In this document: positions 1-7,834 of the stretch, piece by piece
How the letters are laid out: each line of letters begins with the position of its first letter
Position numbering within the stretch: the first letter of the stretch is position 1
Assembly (NCBI GenBank): GCA_003978405.1
Contig: QNZU01000030.1
Span: forward strand, 1 to 14,592
DNA from: Sulfurospirillum sp.
GTDB lineage: Bacteria > Campylobacterota > Campylobacteria > Campylobacterales > QNZT01
Direction: 5' to 3'
Length of the DNA stretch: 14,592 nt
Translations under genes and position numbers: made by a program
The notes under the pieces: generated by a model
The model's database searches: none
What the model saw: the letters and a program-made list of their open reading frames with translations, nothing else
Told to the model about the DNA's origin: nothing

Positions 1-2505
1 CCCTATGATGTGCTCTATAAAGAGAACAAAGTTATAGATCAGTATGAGAAGAGTTTTGGATACTCTTTGGATGACAAGCTATATCTTGCACTTCTTTCAA
101 ACAACAATCAAATAGCAAATGCTTTTTCAACCCAGACCCCTTTGAATATGCAGGTAGATTATATAGGAGGGGCATTGCATCCTGACTATTTTGCATCAAA
201 GAGTTGGCTAAATACACTCCTATATCACGAGAGTGCTCACAACTTCCAGATAAATCCCAAAAAAAACCTCCTCTCAAGATATGCTCACAAAATCTTTAAA
301 AACAGTTTTTACAACGGAATTTTGATTCCGATATTTCCGGTACCAAACAATCTATGCTCACCATTCAATCTTGAGGGAAATGCCGTGCTAAACGAATCAT
401 GGCATGAAAACGGAGGCAGACTCTATAACGGCACACTCTTAGCACTTGCTTTGACTCAGGCAAAAAACGGATATATCACACCACAAAGAACATACAACCA
501 ACACCTCTATTTTCCCTATGAATCTCACAACTATATAGTGGGAGGATATTTTTGGTACTATTTGAGTCAAAAGTATGGATTAAACAGAGCAAACCGATAC
601 TTTTACAACTTTTCCGGTCAATGGATACCAATCTTTACAAACAATATCTTCAAAGAGACATTTGGAGTCGATTATGAAAAGGCGATAAAAGATTATTCAA
701 AGTGGCTAAAAAAAAGAGCCAAAGGTTTTATTGCTACAAAAGGCAAGACTCTTCTTAGATCCAAAAACATGACAAAACTGACCAAAATAGATAATCAGAT
801 ACTCTTTTTAAGCAGTGATGATAGAACCTTGCCGCAACTAAATAGATATGATCTAAAAACAGACTCTTTGATCTCAAAAAAGAGCACACTAAAAATAGGC
901 AGAGTCTTTAAGGTTGGCAAGAGTTACTATTCACTTGCCTCATCTTATGCGACTCCAACCAAGATAAAAATAGCTTTGTATGATGAAAATGGAAATATCT
1001 ATAAAAAGAGTATCTCAAAAGCTATCCAGTATATCTCGCCGGACAAAAAGGATATGATCTATTTTGATATCAACAGATCATTTAATCACCCCTTTGCTTT
1101 ACACAACTCCAAAGAGATAGGATATGTAAATTCATCAATTTTTAGAGATAAAAACGGCTCTATTTACTATTTTAAACAGCAAAAACAAAAAAGAGTTCTA
1201 TACAAAGACAACACACCCGTATTTAGTTTTAGAGGGTGGTTTGGTTTTGTAAGTGATGTTGATAAAGATGGTATCTATATCATCGCAAATACGAAACTTG
1301 GAAGCTCTTTGTTTAGGATAAAGGAGGGCAAACTTACTAGAGTATTGGCAGGAGATGATGTTATTGATGCAAAACTGATTGATCAAAACAGAGCTTTTGT
1401 TGAGTCTGTTGATGGAGATGGAGTGAGTTACAAGATAGTAAAACTTACACCTATGATAGATGACATCTATTTTCCAAAATATAGTTTTAAAGTTAATGAT
1501 ACTCTAAAAATAGCCTCTTTTCAAAAAGAGAATTTACAAAAAACCTCACACTCCTACACTCCTATCTCAAATCTTCATTACAGTGCGACTGATGCGATGA
1601 TAAATTATACAGATGGAAGTATCGGATATGATATAAGTATCAGATTTAGAGATCCCTTGATGCAAAACTCACTCTCAATCTTTGCTACAAAATTTGACAA
1701 CGACTCAATTGCCGGAGTAGGGTATGACAATATGCAGTATCGAACAAAGTTTGGAGTGGGAGTCTATGGAGTATTGGATAGTGATGTCAATACTTCAAGC
1801 AGAGATTTTGGATTTCACGGCTATATTAAATATCCGCTTTTCCAAAAGATGTATAAAAAAATTGATACCAAACTCTCATATACCCTAAATAGTGACAAAG
1901 ATGCAAAATCACCTTTGACTTTGACTCTTAGCTTATCAGACAAAAGAGTCTTTGGTCACAGTATGTATATCAATTACGGAAATTTTTTGGATATCTCATA
2001 CTCTCTTGATAGAGGAGAGAGTTCATACGGAGCGAAGAGTTATTTTGCCAGAGATTTGGGCAAAGAGTGGTATTTTAATTGTAATCTTTCATCTGCCTAT
2101 TCAAACCTAAAAAAGAGTGGCAAAAAAAGAGGAATCAAAATCAACTCTTATCAAAGTAGTTTGGATGATGCACTAAGTTTTGTTATGCCCTCACTCAAAG
2201 ATGATCTGTATGCAAAGTCGATTATCAAAGCCGGTGCGGGAATCAAAAAGGTTCTAAATTTTGACAAATACTTCTTCACATTTCCTATATCATTAAGAAG
2301 AGAGGCGATTTATGCCAAGTATAACTACTATAATATCGGTTTCAAAGATGACAGTAGCGGAAGTTTTAATGAATTTACACTAGGCTTGAAAGCGGATATG
2401 CTCTATTTTAACTCACTCCCTCTGCCGATATCCATAGAGTATCTGTATAATCCGGATCTAAAAAACAGTAGCGATTTAAGAGTGATTTTTGATATATCAT
2501 TTTAG
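1..2505 (+). CDS. Outer-membrane metallopeptidase (peptidase MA-like) with beta-propeller and beta-barrel, 5' partial
   Basis: The frame is open from base 1, so the GTG at base 10 is probably not the start and the signal peptide is off the window; 834 codons are visible (numbered from base 1). HESAH at residues 76-80 (bases 226-240) is a zincin HExxH motif. LEGNAVLNES at about 124-133 supplies a likely third zinc ligand, E125, as in the peptidase MA/M1 gluzincin group, and GGYFWYYL at about 181-188 fits the helical end of such domains. Residues of about 255-500 are short strand-turn repeats (for example YDENGNIY, IKEGKLTRVL), like a TolB/WD40-type propeller. From about 515 the protein is alternating aromatic beta-strands ending in VIFDISF; a C-terminal Phe is the usual Bam barrel signal. 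I infer a surface or periplasm-facing peptidase anchored by its own barrel. The substrate is unknown. It is convergent with mrdA and lies outside that operon. Zincin and barrel calls are fairly sure; the propeller is inferred. Confidence 0.7.
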   Translation, partial: PYDVLYKENKVIDQYEKSFGYSLDDKLYLALLSNNNQIANAFSTQTPLNMQVDYIGGALHPDYFASKSWLNTLLYHESAHNFQINPKKNLLSRYAHKIFKNSFYNGILIPIFPVPNNLCSPFNLEGNAVLNESWHENGGRLYNGTLLALALTQAKNGYITPQRTYNQHLYFPYESHNYIVGGYFWYYLSQKYGLNRANRYFYNFSGQWIPIFTNNIFKETFGVDYEKAIKDYSKWLKKRAKGFIATKGKTLLRSKNMTKLTKIDNQILFLSSDDRTLPQLNRYDLKTDSLISKKSTLKIGRVFKVGKSYYSLASSYATPTKIKIALYDENGNIYKKSISKAIQYISPDKKDMIYFDINRSFNHPFALHNSKEIGYVNSSIFRDKNGSIYYFKQQKQKRVLYKDNTPVFSFRGWFGFVSDVDKDGIYIIANTKLGSSLFRIKEGKLTRVLAGDDVIDAKLIDQNRAFVESVDGDGVSYKIVKLTPMIDDIYFPKYSFKVNDTLKIASFQKENLQKTSHSYTPISNLHYSATDAMINYTDGSIGYDISIRFRDPLMQNSLSIFATKFDNDSIAGVGYDNMQYRTKFGVGVYGVLDSDVNTSSRDFGFHGYIKYPLFQKMYKKIDTKLSYTLNSDKDAKSPLTLTLSLSDKRVFGHSMYINYGNFLDISYSLDRGESSYGAKSYFARDLGKEWYFNCNLSSAYSNLKKSGKKRGIKINSYQSSLDDALSFVMPSLKDDLYAKSIIKAGAGIKKVLNFDKYFFTFPISLRREAIYAKYNYYNIGFKDDSSGSFNEFTLGLKADMLYFNSLPLPISIEYLYNPDLKNSSDLRVIFDISF

Positions 2506-2522
2506 GTAAATTAGAACGAAAA

Positions 2523-4319
2523 TTATCTGCCTATATATTTTTTGTCGATATATCCCAGTTCTACCAGTTTATTATAAATGTTCGAGGCTATCTCACCTGC
2601 AGCTTTTCCTCCGTGTCCGCCGTGTTCAATAAGTATTGTTACTACATATTTTGGATTTTGATATGGACCAAAGCTTGTAAACCAGGCATGTGATTTTTTA
2701 AAGTATTTTAATTCATCTTCACTCATCCTCTCTTTCTCATCCTGTGGTATTCCCACAACCTGTGAAGTTCCTGTTTTTCCGGCAATCTTTATGATCGCTG
2801 AGTTATATTTAAAAGCGGTACCACCTTTTTGGTTACAGACTTCAAACATACCCTCTCTTATCGTGTTTAACTCGCTTTTTTCATATTTGTTAAGTAGATC
2901 TATCGAATTGAAATTAACCACTTTTTTATTGATCGATTTTATAAAGTGCGGAATCGGTAGTTTTGCGGTTGCAACTAGTGCTGTTTGTGCAGCTACTTGA
3001 ATAGGAGTAACCAAAAAACTTCCTTGTCCAATGACAGTATTTAGTGTATCCCCTTTGTTCCAGCCAAGTGCATATTTGAGTAGTTTCCAGTTTCTGCTTG
3101 GAAGTGTACCGATAAACTCATTTGGAAGATCGATACCGGTCTTTTTGCCAAAACCGTATCTTGAAAGATCTGTGGATATCTTATCTATACCCACTCTAAG
3201 TCCACCCTTATAAAAATAGACATCACAACTCTCCTTGATCGCTCTTTTGGCATTTACCTCACCATGACCGTAGTGGTTCCAGCATCTAAATCTTCTTTTT
3301 CCAAGCCTGATTTCACCTTTGCATAGAAGCTTTTCATTCTTATTTAAAAGTTTTGAGTTTAAAAAAGAGAGCAAAACTTCAGGTTTGATGGAAGAGCCGG
3401 GGGGATAGAGACCGCTTGTAAATTTGTTGGTAAAGGGGTGGTTTAAGTCTTTTATCATTCTCTGCCATCTTAGTTTTGATATACCCTCAACAAATAGATT
3501 GTTGTCAAATTTTGGATAGCTATCAGCCGCCAAAATAGAGCCGTCATTGACATTCATAACAATAACTGCTCCGCTTTTACCGGTAAAAAGTTCATCCAAA
3601 TACTCTTGAACTCTCAAATCGATACTTAATGAGATAGAGCTGTTTTTTGGTTTGATATTGCTTATGATTTGGATAGTTTTATTTAAAGCTGTAACTCTTT
3701 TTTTGATTTTGCCAAGAGTTCCTTCCAAGATGGAGTTATAGTACTTTTCAATACCGCTTCTGCCGCTGATACCGGTAATTTTTGATACTGTTGAGTTGTT
3801 GATATCTTCTTTGTTGGCTTTTGAGACATAGCCTACTATATGAGCTAACAGCTCCCCTTGAGGGTAAAATCTTTTGTATGATGGTTTGATAACAAATTCG
3901 CTCTTTGAATAAAAATGTACCAATTTTGATATCAAATCCTCATAAGGGATAAAATCTACTACTTTAATCGGTTTGTGATTATATGGGCTGTTTGCTCTTT
4001 GGTAGTTTGAGTATATCTTCTTGGTATTGATATCTGGAATATTTAGTTTTATAAATTCAACCAGAAAATCAAGATGCTTCTTTTTTAGATGAGGTTTGAT
4101 AGAGAGAGAAAACCCTAATTTATTAATAGCTATTTTTTTGCCAGATCTATCGCTAATCTCACCTCTGGGTGCAGCATAGAGTTCACTTTTAATGATATTT
4201 TGGTTTGCCAGTTTCTCATAGTATGTGTGTGATTTGATACTCAAAAAGTATAGTCTTGAGATTAATATCGCTCCAAACACTCCAAATAGTATGAGTATAA
4301 AATTGACTCTTTGTTTCAT
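2523..4319 (-). CDS. mrdA: Penicillin-binding protein 2 (peptidoglycan D,D-transpeptidase MrdA)
   Basis: Class B transpeptidase that cross-links peptidoglycan during lateral elongation; 598 residues, close to the roughly 630 of E. coli PBP2. An N-terminal membrane anchor (about 7-27) is followed by the pedestal signature PRGEISDR (51-58). Active-site motifs are all present: PPGSSIKP with nucleophile S309 and K312, the PBP2-style SCD (364-366) in place of SxN, and KTGT (515-518). C333, C346, H352 and C365 are placed like the metal site reported in PBP2 proteins. The gene is last in the operon. Its ATG overlaps the TGA of the preceding membrane-protein gene (ATGA), and no Shine-Dalgarno sequence is visible (the upstream bases are TATATATTTTT), so translation probably depends on coupling. 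The TAA stop is 17 bases from the end of the convergent metallopeptidase gene, with no clear terminator hairpin between. The identity is firm. Confidence 0.96.
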   Translation of the reverse strand: MKQRVNFILILFGVFGAILISRLYFLSIKSHTYYEKLANQNIIKSELYAAPRGEISDRSGKKIAINKLGFSLSIKPHLKKKHLDFLVEFIKLNIPDINTKKIYSNYQRANSPYNHKPIKVVDFIPYEDLISKLVHFYSKSEFVIKPSYKRFYPQGELLAHIVGYVSKANKEDINNSTVSKITGISGRSGIEKYYNSILEGTLGKIKKRVTALNKTIQIISNIKPKNSSISLSIDLRVQEYLDELFTGKSGAVIVMNVNDGSILAADSYPKFDNNLFVEGISKLRWQRMIKDLNHPFTNKFTSGLYPPGSSIKPEVLLSFLNSKLLNKNEKLLCKGEIRLGKRRFRCWNHYGHGEVNAKRAIKESCDVYFYKGGLRVGIDKISTDLSRYGFGKKTGIDLPNEFIGTLPSRNWKLLKYALGWNKGDTLNTVIGQGSFLVTPIQVAAQTALVATAKLPIPHFIKSINKKVVNFNSIDLLNKYEKSELNTIREGMFEVCNQKGGTAFKYNSAIIKIAGKTGTSQVVGIPQDEKERMSEDELKYFKKSHAWFTSFGPYQNPKYVVTILIEHGGHGGKAAGEIASNIYNKLVELGYIDKKYIGR

Positions 4320-4774
4320 AAAAATATATACACCAGTATGATATCTGTAATGATATAGTATAGATAATTAATGCCAAATATAGGGCTTTGAAGATCAAAA
4401 ATATATGATAAAAAGAGATTAAAAAGATAGTATCCCATATATCCTGCAACTATATAGATTGGTACCAAACAGTTTTGACAATAGATATTTTTTTTAAATG
4501 ACTCAAAAAGGACTTTATGAAAGATAAAGATAAACAGAACAAAAGAAAATGGTATCAAAGCTCTGTCAATTTCAACAAATATAGAATATAAAATAATTAG
4601 TCCTATATTGAAGTAGTATTTTTTACTCTCAATATGAGTGATGATATAGTAAAAAGCGATTCCAAGCAGTGGAGAACTCCAAATCCACATAGAAGATACA
4701 GAGGCATATACAAGCCCAATAAAAAAGAGTCCGACTCCCTTTATGGCTTGATAATCAGTGCTATTTCGTCGCAT
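4316..4774 (-). CDS. Small polytopic membrane protein, MreD-like
   Basis: A hydrophobic protein of about 152 residues with five or six predicted membrane segments, almost no extramembrane domain, and a loop carrying YCQNC. Size, topology, the SPLLG stretch after the first helix and direct coupling to mrdA suggest a divergent MreD, the membrane component of the elongasome, but I see no diagnostic motif. In C. jejuni the equivalent position, as I recall, also carries an integral membrane protein (Cj0651). The start is uncertain. The frame opens at a TTG at 4801, with ATGs at 4792, 4774 and 4690, and none has a convincing Shine-Dalgarno sequence. I prefer 4774 (MRRNSTDY) because it keeps the first helix and overlaps the acetyltransferase gene by 34 bases rather than more. 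The TGA stop overlaps the mrdA ATG. That it is a real membrane protein gene is fairly sure; MreD is an inference. Confidence 0.65.
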   Translation of the reverse strand: MRRNSTDYQAIKGVGLFFIGLVYASVSSMWIWSSPLLGIAFYYIITHIESKKYYFNIGLIILYSIFVEIDRALIPFSFVLFIFIFHKVLFESFKKNIYCQNCLVPIYIVAGYMGYYLFNLFLSYIFDLQSPIFGINYLYYIITDIILVYIFL

Positions 4775-5202
4775 ATGGGAAAGTGTTTGCATTTGATACA
4801 ATCAGCCCAGATTTTATGTTCTGGCAGTGACTCTTTTGGAATCTCTTTAAAGTTTAATTTTTCAAAAAACTCTTTTTTGTAAGTGAGTGTAAAAAGCTCT
4901 TTTACCCCCAGCTCTTTTGCCTCTTGAACCGACTCATTTACCAATCTCTTCCCGATACCAAAACCTCTGTAAGAATCACTCACAATAAGGCTTCTAACCT
5001 CTGCCAGAGTTGGTGAGTGTACATGAAGTGCTACAAAACCTATGATTTTTTCACCATCTTTTGCCACTTTGTATGAGCGAATATTTGAAGCTATCTCATC
5101 ATCGCTTCTGTATAATATAACACCGCTTTTTACTTCTGGTAGTACCAATTCTTGCATCTGCTTGATATCAATCAAAGTTGGTTTTAGATAATCAATTTTC
5201 AT
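4741..5202 (-). CDS. GNAT-family N-acetyltransferase, short ArgA (N-acetylglutamate synthase)-like
   Basis: A 153-residue single-domain acetyltransferase. The acetyl-CoA pyrophosphate loop is seen in SYRGFGIGKRL (about 77-87), preceded by the EVRSLIV strand (68-74); the LTYKKEFFEKLNF segment (106-118) closes the GNAT fold. The C-terminus has WADCIKCKHFPICDE, three cysteines spaced C-x2-C-x5-C, a signature I associate with stand-alone ArgA-type enzymes (COG1246 type) that acetylate glutamate in the first step of arginine synthesis. Another amino-acid or protein substrate remains possible. I chose the ATG at 5202 over an upstream in-frame TTG at 5217, because GGAG lies about 9 bases upstream of this ATG and the TTG would put the start inside that Shine-Dalgarno sequence. 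It overlaps the end of engB by 11 bases and the next membrane-protein gene by about 34. Confidence 0.85.
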   Translation of the reverse strand: MKIDYLKPTLIDIKQMQELVLPEVKSGVILYRSDDEIASNIRSYKVAKDGEKIIGFVALHVHSPTLAEVRSLIVSDSYRGFGIGKRLVNESVQEAKELGVKELFTLTYKKEFFEKLNFKEIPKESLPEHKIWADCIKCKHFPICDEIALIIKP

Positions 5203-5803
5203 TACAAATATCTCCAAACAAAGATGTAAAAATCACCTCATTTGCCTTTTGTATGCCACTTTTTTTCAGATTTGAGATAAGTATAGCATCTGGAAATTCT
5301 CTTTTTAGGGCAGATTTTTCTTTTTGGTTTAGTTTATCCGCTTTTGTCATAATCTCAATAATCTGTTGATCTGCTCTTTTGATACTCAAAAGATACTCTC
5401 TAACCTCTTGATCTATCTTCATTTTTGGATGTCTTGCATCAACTAGATGGATAAATACCCGAATAGAGCTTCTATGAGTGATAAACTCACTCAGACTTTT
5501 TTGCCAGGCATATTTTTCACTCTTTGATACCTTTGCATATCCAAATCCGGGAAGATCTACCATTCTGGCATAAAATCTATCTTCATTACACCCATAAACC
5601 ACATCAAAAAAGTTTATCAATCTTGTTTTACCTGGAGTTGAAGAGCTTTTTGCCAAATTTTTACGATTTGTAAGGGAGTTGATAAAGCTTGATTTGCCTA
5701 CATTGCTTCTTCCTAAAATGGCAACTTCACTCTTGTCACTTGGGAGTGCCTGAGATATATTTTGTGCCGAGACTATAAATGAAGCATCAATCAATCTTGG
5801 CAT
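5192..5803 (-). CDS. engB: Ribosome biogenesis GTPase EngB (YihA/YsxC)
   Basis: A TRAFAC-class GTPase needed for late assembly of the large ribosomal subunit; 203 residues, the usual family length. Visible motifs are the G1 P-loop GRSNVGKSS (31-39), STPGKT for switch I (55-60), G3 DLPGFGYA (83-90), G4 TKAD (153-156, the EngB form of NKxD) and G5 SNLKKSG (177-183). The start is the ATG at 5803, overlapping the lptA stop as TGATG. An in-frame TTG one codon upstream is less likely. The purine run AAAGAGAA in the lptA tail can act as ribosome binding site. The position between lptA and an acetyltransferase gene is the conserved Campylobacterota location and says nothing about an envelope role. 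Confidence 0.97.
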   Translation of the reverse strand: MPRLIDASFIVSAQNISQALPSDKSEVAILGRSNVGKSSFINSLTNRKNLAKSSSTPGKTRLINFFDVVYGCNEDRFYARMVDLPGFGYAKVSKSEKYAWQKSLSEFITHRSSIRVFIHLVDARHPKMKIDQEVREYLLSIKRADQQIIEIMTKADKLNQKEKSALKREFPDAILISNLKKSGIQKANEVIFTSLFGDICNEN

Positions 5804-6258
5804 CAATTCTCTTTAATATCAAAAATAAATTTTACAGGTTTGTTCTCTTTTCCTTCTATGATCGATTTTCCACTGATTCTATCGATTTGAATCTTTTCAC
5901 CTGTGAGTATCTGCTTAGATCTTTTCTCTTTTATTACGACATTTCCAACCATCTCATATATGAGAGTTTTAGGATCATATCTTAGTTGATCAGCTTTTCC
6001 TTCAAACTCTTTTGTTTTGGTTAGTATATGAAACTTGATTGAACCCTTTGCGTCATAGAAAATCGGTTTGTTTTTTTTGTCAAACTTTACTATCAGAGTA
6101 TCGGCACTTATATGGTCATCACCCTTAATGATTTGAACATGACCAATGAGTGTAGAGATACCGCTTTTTTCATCGGCTTCAAGTTTATCGGCACTAATCT
6201 CAACTCTTTGTGCAAAAAGAGATGATACTAAACTAAGAATTATCAACAGAGTTTTCAT
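5803..6258 (-). CDS. lptA: LPS export periplasmic protein LptA
   Basis: A periplasmic OstA/LptA-fold bridge protein that passes LPS from the inner-membrane LptBFGC complex to LptD; 151 residues. A Sec signal peptide (about 1-16) ends in SLFA, with the mature protein starting at QRVEISADKL. The strand pattern is typical of the family: EADEKSGISTLIGHVQII, then DHISADTLIV, EFEGKADQLRYDP and ILTGEKIQIDR, the repeated elements of the beta-jellyroll. The ATG overlaps the lptC TGA (ATGA), with GAGGTGG about 5 bases upstream as a strong Shine-Dalgarno sequence. Coupling to lptC suggests matched production of the two bridge components. LptB, LptF and LptG are not in the window. Confidence 0.93.
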   Translation of the reverse strand: MKTLLIILSLVSSLFAQRVEISADKLEADEKSGISTLIGHVQIIKGDDHISADTLIVKFDKKNKPIFYDAKGSIKFHILTKTKEFEGKADQLRYDPKTLIYEMVGNVVIKEKRSKQILTGEKIQIDRISGKSIIEGKENKPVKFIFDIKEN

Positions 6259-6776
6259 CTATCCACCTCTTGAGTAAATTTTGGTTTTTCTACACTCATA
6301 TAACGATCTTTCAAACGGTAAAAAAGAGACTCTCCAATTAGTGTTGCATTATTCTTTTGTAGCACAAAAGGAGAGTCTAGATTTATGGTTTTATCATAGA
6401 TATTATATCTTAGATTTTCTGTTTTGATCTGAAGTGACTGGTTGTTTTCATAATTGACAGCTTTTTTAAATGTGACAAGACCATCTTGGTGAATCGCCTC
6501 TTTTGCACTAATAGTGTGTTTGATATCTGATTCATTGTAACTTGCTTTTATATTATAGAGCTTTTCATGATCTTTGTATCTGATTACTTCTAAAGCTTCA
6601 ATTTTGTTTGTTTTGCCCTCTTTGGTAAAACTCTCACCTTTTAGATTTTTAAATCTCAAGTTGGCTTCGGCACCACTTGCTATATTGGTACTTAAATCTT
6701 TTGGCTCTTTTGTAGCAAGAAAAGTCAATTCTGCAATAAATAGTACCAGTATGATAGTAAAAATCTTTAATCCCAT
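6255..6776 (-). CDS. lptC: LPS export inner-membrane protein LptC
   Basis: A 173-residue protein with one N-terminal membrane anchor (about 4-21, FTIILVLFIAELTFLAT) and a periplasmic beta-rich domain, the LptC arrangement. KTNKIEALEVIRYKDHEKLYNI-type strands, ISAKEAIHQDG and LRYNIYDKTINLDSPFVL resemble the OstA-like repeats shared with LptA. Sequence conservation of LptC is low, so the call rests on topology, fold pattern and the lptC-lptA pair downstream of kdsC, as in many Gram-negatives. Its ATG lies inside the end of kdsC (10-base overlap) with only a weak purine run upstream, so coupling to kdsC is likely. Confidence 0.88.
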   Translation of the reverse strand: MGLKIFTIILVLFIAELTFLATKEPKDLSTNIASGAEANLRFKNLKGESFTKEGKTNKIEALEVIRYKDHEKLYNIKASYNESDIKHTISAKEAIHQDGLVTFKKAVNYENNQSLQIKTENLRYNIYDKTINLDSPFVLQKNNATLIGESLFYRLKDRYMSVEKPKFTQEVDR

Positions 6777-7261
6777 ATTTTAAGATACTCATCAAATCTG
6801 TTTTCATCTTTTAAGATTCTCTCAATCATCTCTCTTACAGCACCTTTGCCGCCTTTTGAGTTTAGGATATGATCAACTGTTGACTTTATCTCATCAACTC
6901 CGTCATTTGGAGTAAACGATAGCTTCACACTTTTTAAAAGTCTTTTATCATTTAAATCATCACCGATTGCCGCAACATTTTTTAAATCCAAATTTTCCTC
7001 TTTTAGGATCTCTTGAAGTTTTGCATACTTGTTTTTGATACCCTGATAGATGTGCGAAATTCCAAGTTCACTTGCTCTTTTATAGACTATTGCTGATTCT
7101 CTACCGGTGATAATGGCACAACTTCCGCCCAGTTTTATCCAAGACGCAATCGCAAGACCATCTTTTACATTAAAACTCTTTATCTCTTCACCACTGCTTG
7201 TGTATATGATATCCCCGTTGGTCAGGCAGCCATCAACATCAAGCACAAGCAGTTGTATCAA
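6767..7261 (-). CDS. kdsC: 3-deoxy-D-manno-octulosonate 8-phosphate phosphatase KdsC
   Basis: A HAD-superfamily C0-type phosphatase that releases phosphate from Kdo-8-P, giving Kdo for the LPS inner core; 164 residues, capless. The catalytic motif is DVDG (D8 nucleophile, D10 acid/base), motif II is TGRES (52-56), a Lys lies in IKNKYAK (75-81), motif III is GDDLND (100-105), and NSKGGKGAVREMIE (134-147) is the characteristic KdsC tail. The start is a TTG at 7261, overlapping the hisB TGA as TTGA, with AAAGGTG about 6 bases upstream. The protein then begins MIQLLVLDVDG, matching the family N-terminus, and no better start is present. Together with lptC and lptA it forms the LPS block of the operon. 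Confidence 0.94.
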   Translation of the reverse strand: MIQLLVLDVDGCLTNGDIIYTSSGEEIKSFNVKDGLAIASWIKLGGSCAIITGRESAIVYKRASELGISHIYQGIKNKYAKLQEILKEENLDLKNVAAIGDDLNDKRLLKSVKLSFTPNDGVDEIKSTVDHILNSKGGKGAVREMIERILKDENRFDEYLKIWD

Positions 7262-7833
7262 AGCACACCTTTGGTGCTTGGAATTTTGACTCTTTCATTT
7301 TTTGTAACTGCTCTTCTAAGAGCGACAGCAAAAGATTTAAAAGCCGCCTCTACGATATGGTGCTTGTTCTTTCCTCTTATGGTGCTTATGTGAGCTGATA
7401 TACCGGCATTAAATGTCAAGGCTCTAAAAAACTCTTCGACAAGTTCAGTATCAAAATCTCCTATATCGCCGTCGCATTTAAGATCAAAATATAAAAATGC
7501 TCTATTGCTTAGATCCATTGTGGTACTAACCAAAGCCTCATCCATTACAACACCTGCTTCACCAAATCTCTCAACTTTCTCTATTGGATATATCTCTTTT
7601 CTTAGAGCTTTGCCGATTACAATTCCCACATCTTCAACACTATGATGAAAATCGACCTCTATGTCACCCTGGCACTTAAGATTTAGATCAATCAAAGAGT
7701 GTTTGCTAAAGGCCTCTAACATATGATCGAAAAATCCAATCCCTGTTTCGATACTGTTTTCCCCCTCACCATAAAGTGAAAGTTCCAAAGATATCTTCGT
7801 CTCTTTTGTCTCTCTTTCTATTTTGGTACTCAT
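7258..7833 (-). CDS. hisB: Imidazoleglycerol-phosphate dehydratase HisB
   Basis: Manganese enzyme of histidine biosynthesis that dehydrates imidazole glycerol phosphate to imidazole acetol phosphate; 191 residues, the monofunctional form without the histidinol-phosphatase domain. The family signatures are GFFDHMLEAFSKHS (33-46), DFHHSVEDVGI (61-71), NAGISAHIS (142-150) and RGKNKHHIVEAAFKSFA (153-169). They supply the metal-binding histidines and glutamates, including H37, H45, H63, H64, E67, H148, H158, H159 and E162. The ATG is one base from the rlpA TAG, with AGGA a few bases upstream. No other his gene is present, so it is a stray histidine gene in an envelope operon. Confidence 0.97.
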   Translation of the reverse strand: MSTKIERETKETKISLELSLYGEGENSIETGIGFFDHMLEAFSKHSLIDLNLKCQGDIEVDFHHSVEDVGIVIGKALRKEIYPIEKVERFGEAGVVMDEALVSTTMDLSNRAFLYFDLKCDGDIGDFDTELVEEFFRALTFNAGISAHISTIRGKNKHHIVEAAFKSFAVALRRAVTKNERVKIPSTKGVL

Positions 7834-7834
7834 C

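Noticed and set aside
10..12. GTG at base 10 as the true start of the metallopeptidase gene
   Set aside because: The frame is open to base 1, no ribosome binding site or signal peptide follows, and the visible sequence begins inside a peptidase domain.
2506..2522. Bidirectional terminator between the convergent genes
   Set aside because: Only 17 bases with no inverted repeat or U-tract that I can see. Termination may lie within coding sequence or be Rho-dependent.
3399..3404. Run of six G (C on the coding strand) at the PBP2 active-site motif, as a phase-variation tract
   Set aside because: Only six bases long, and it simply encodes the conserved Pro-Pro before GSSIK in an essential gene. 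Phase-variable tracts in this phylum are usually longer.
4216..4449. 77-codon minus-strand frame across the mreD-like/mrdA junction
   Set aside because: It lies in another frame over two well-supported genes, has no ribosome binding site and no recognisable similarity.
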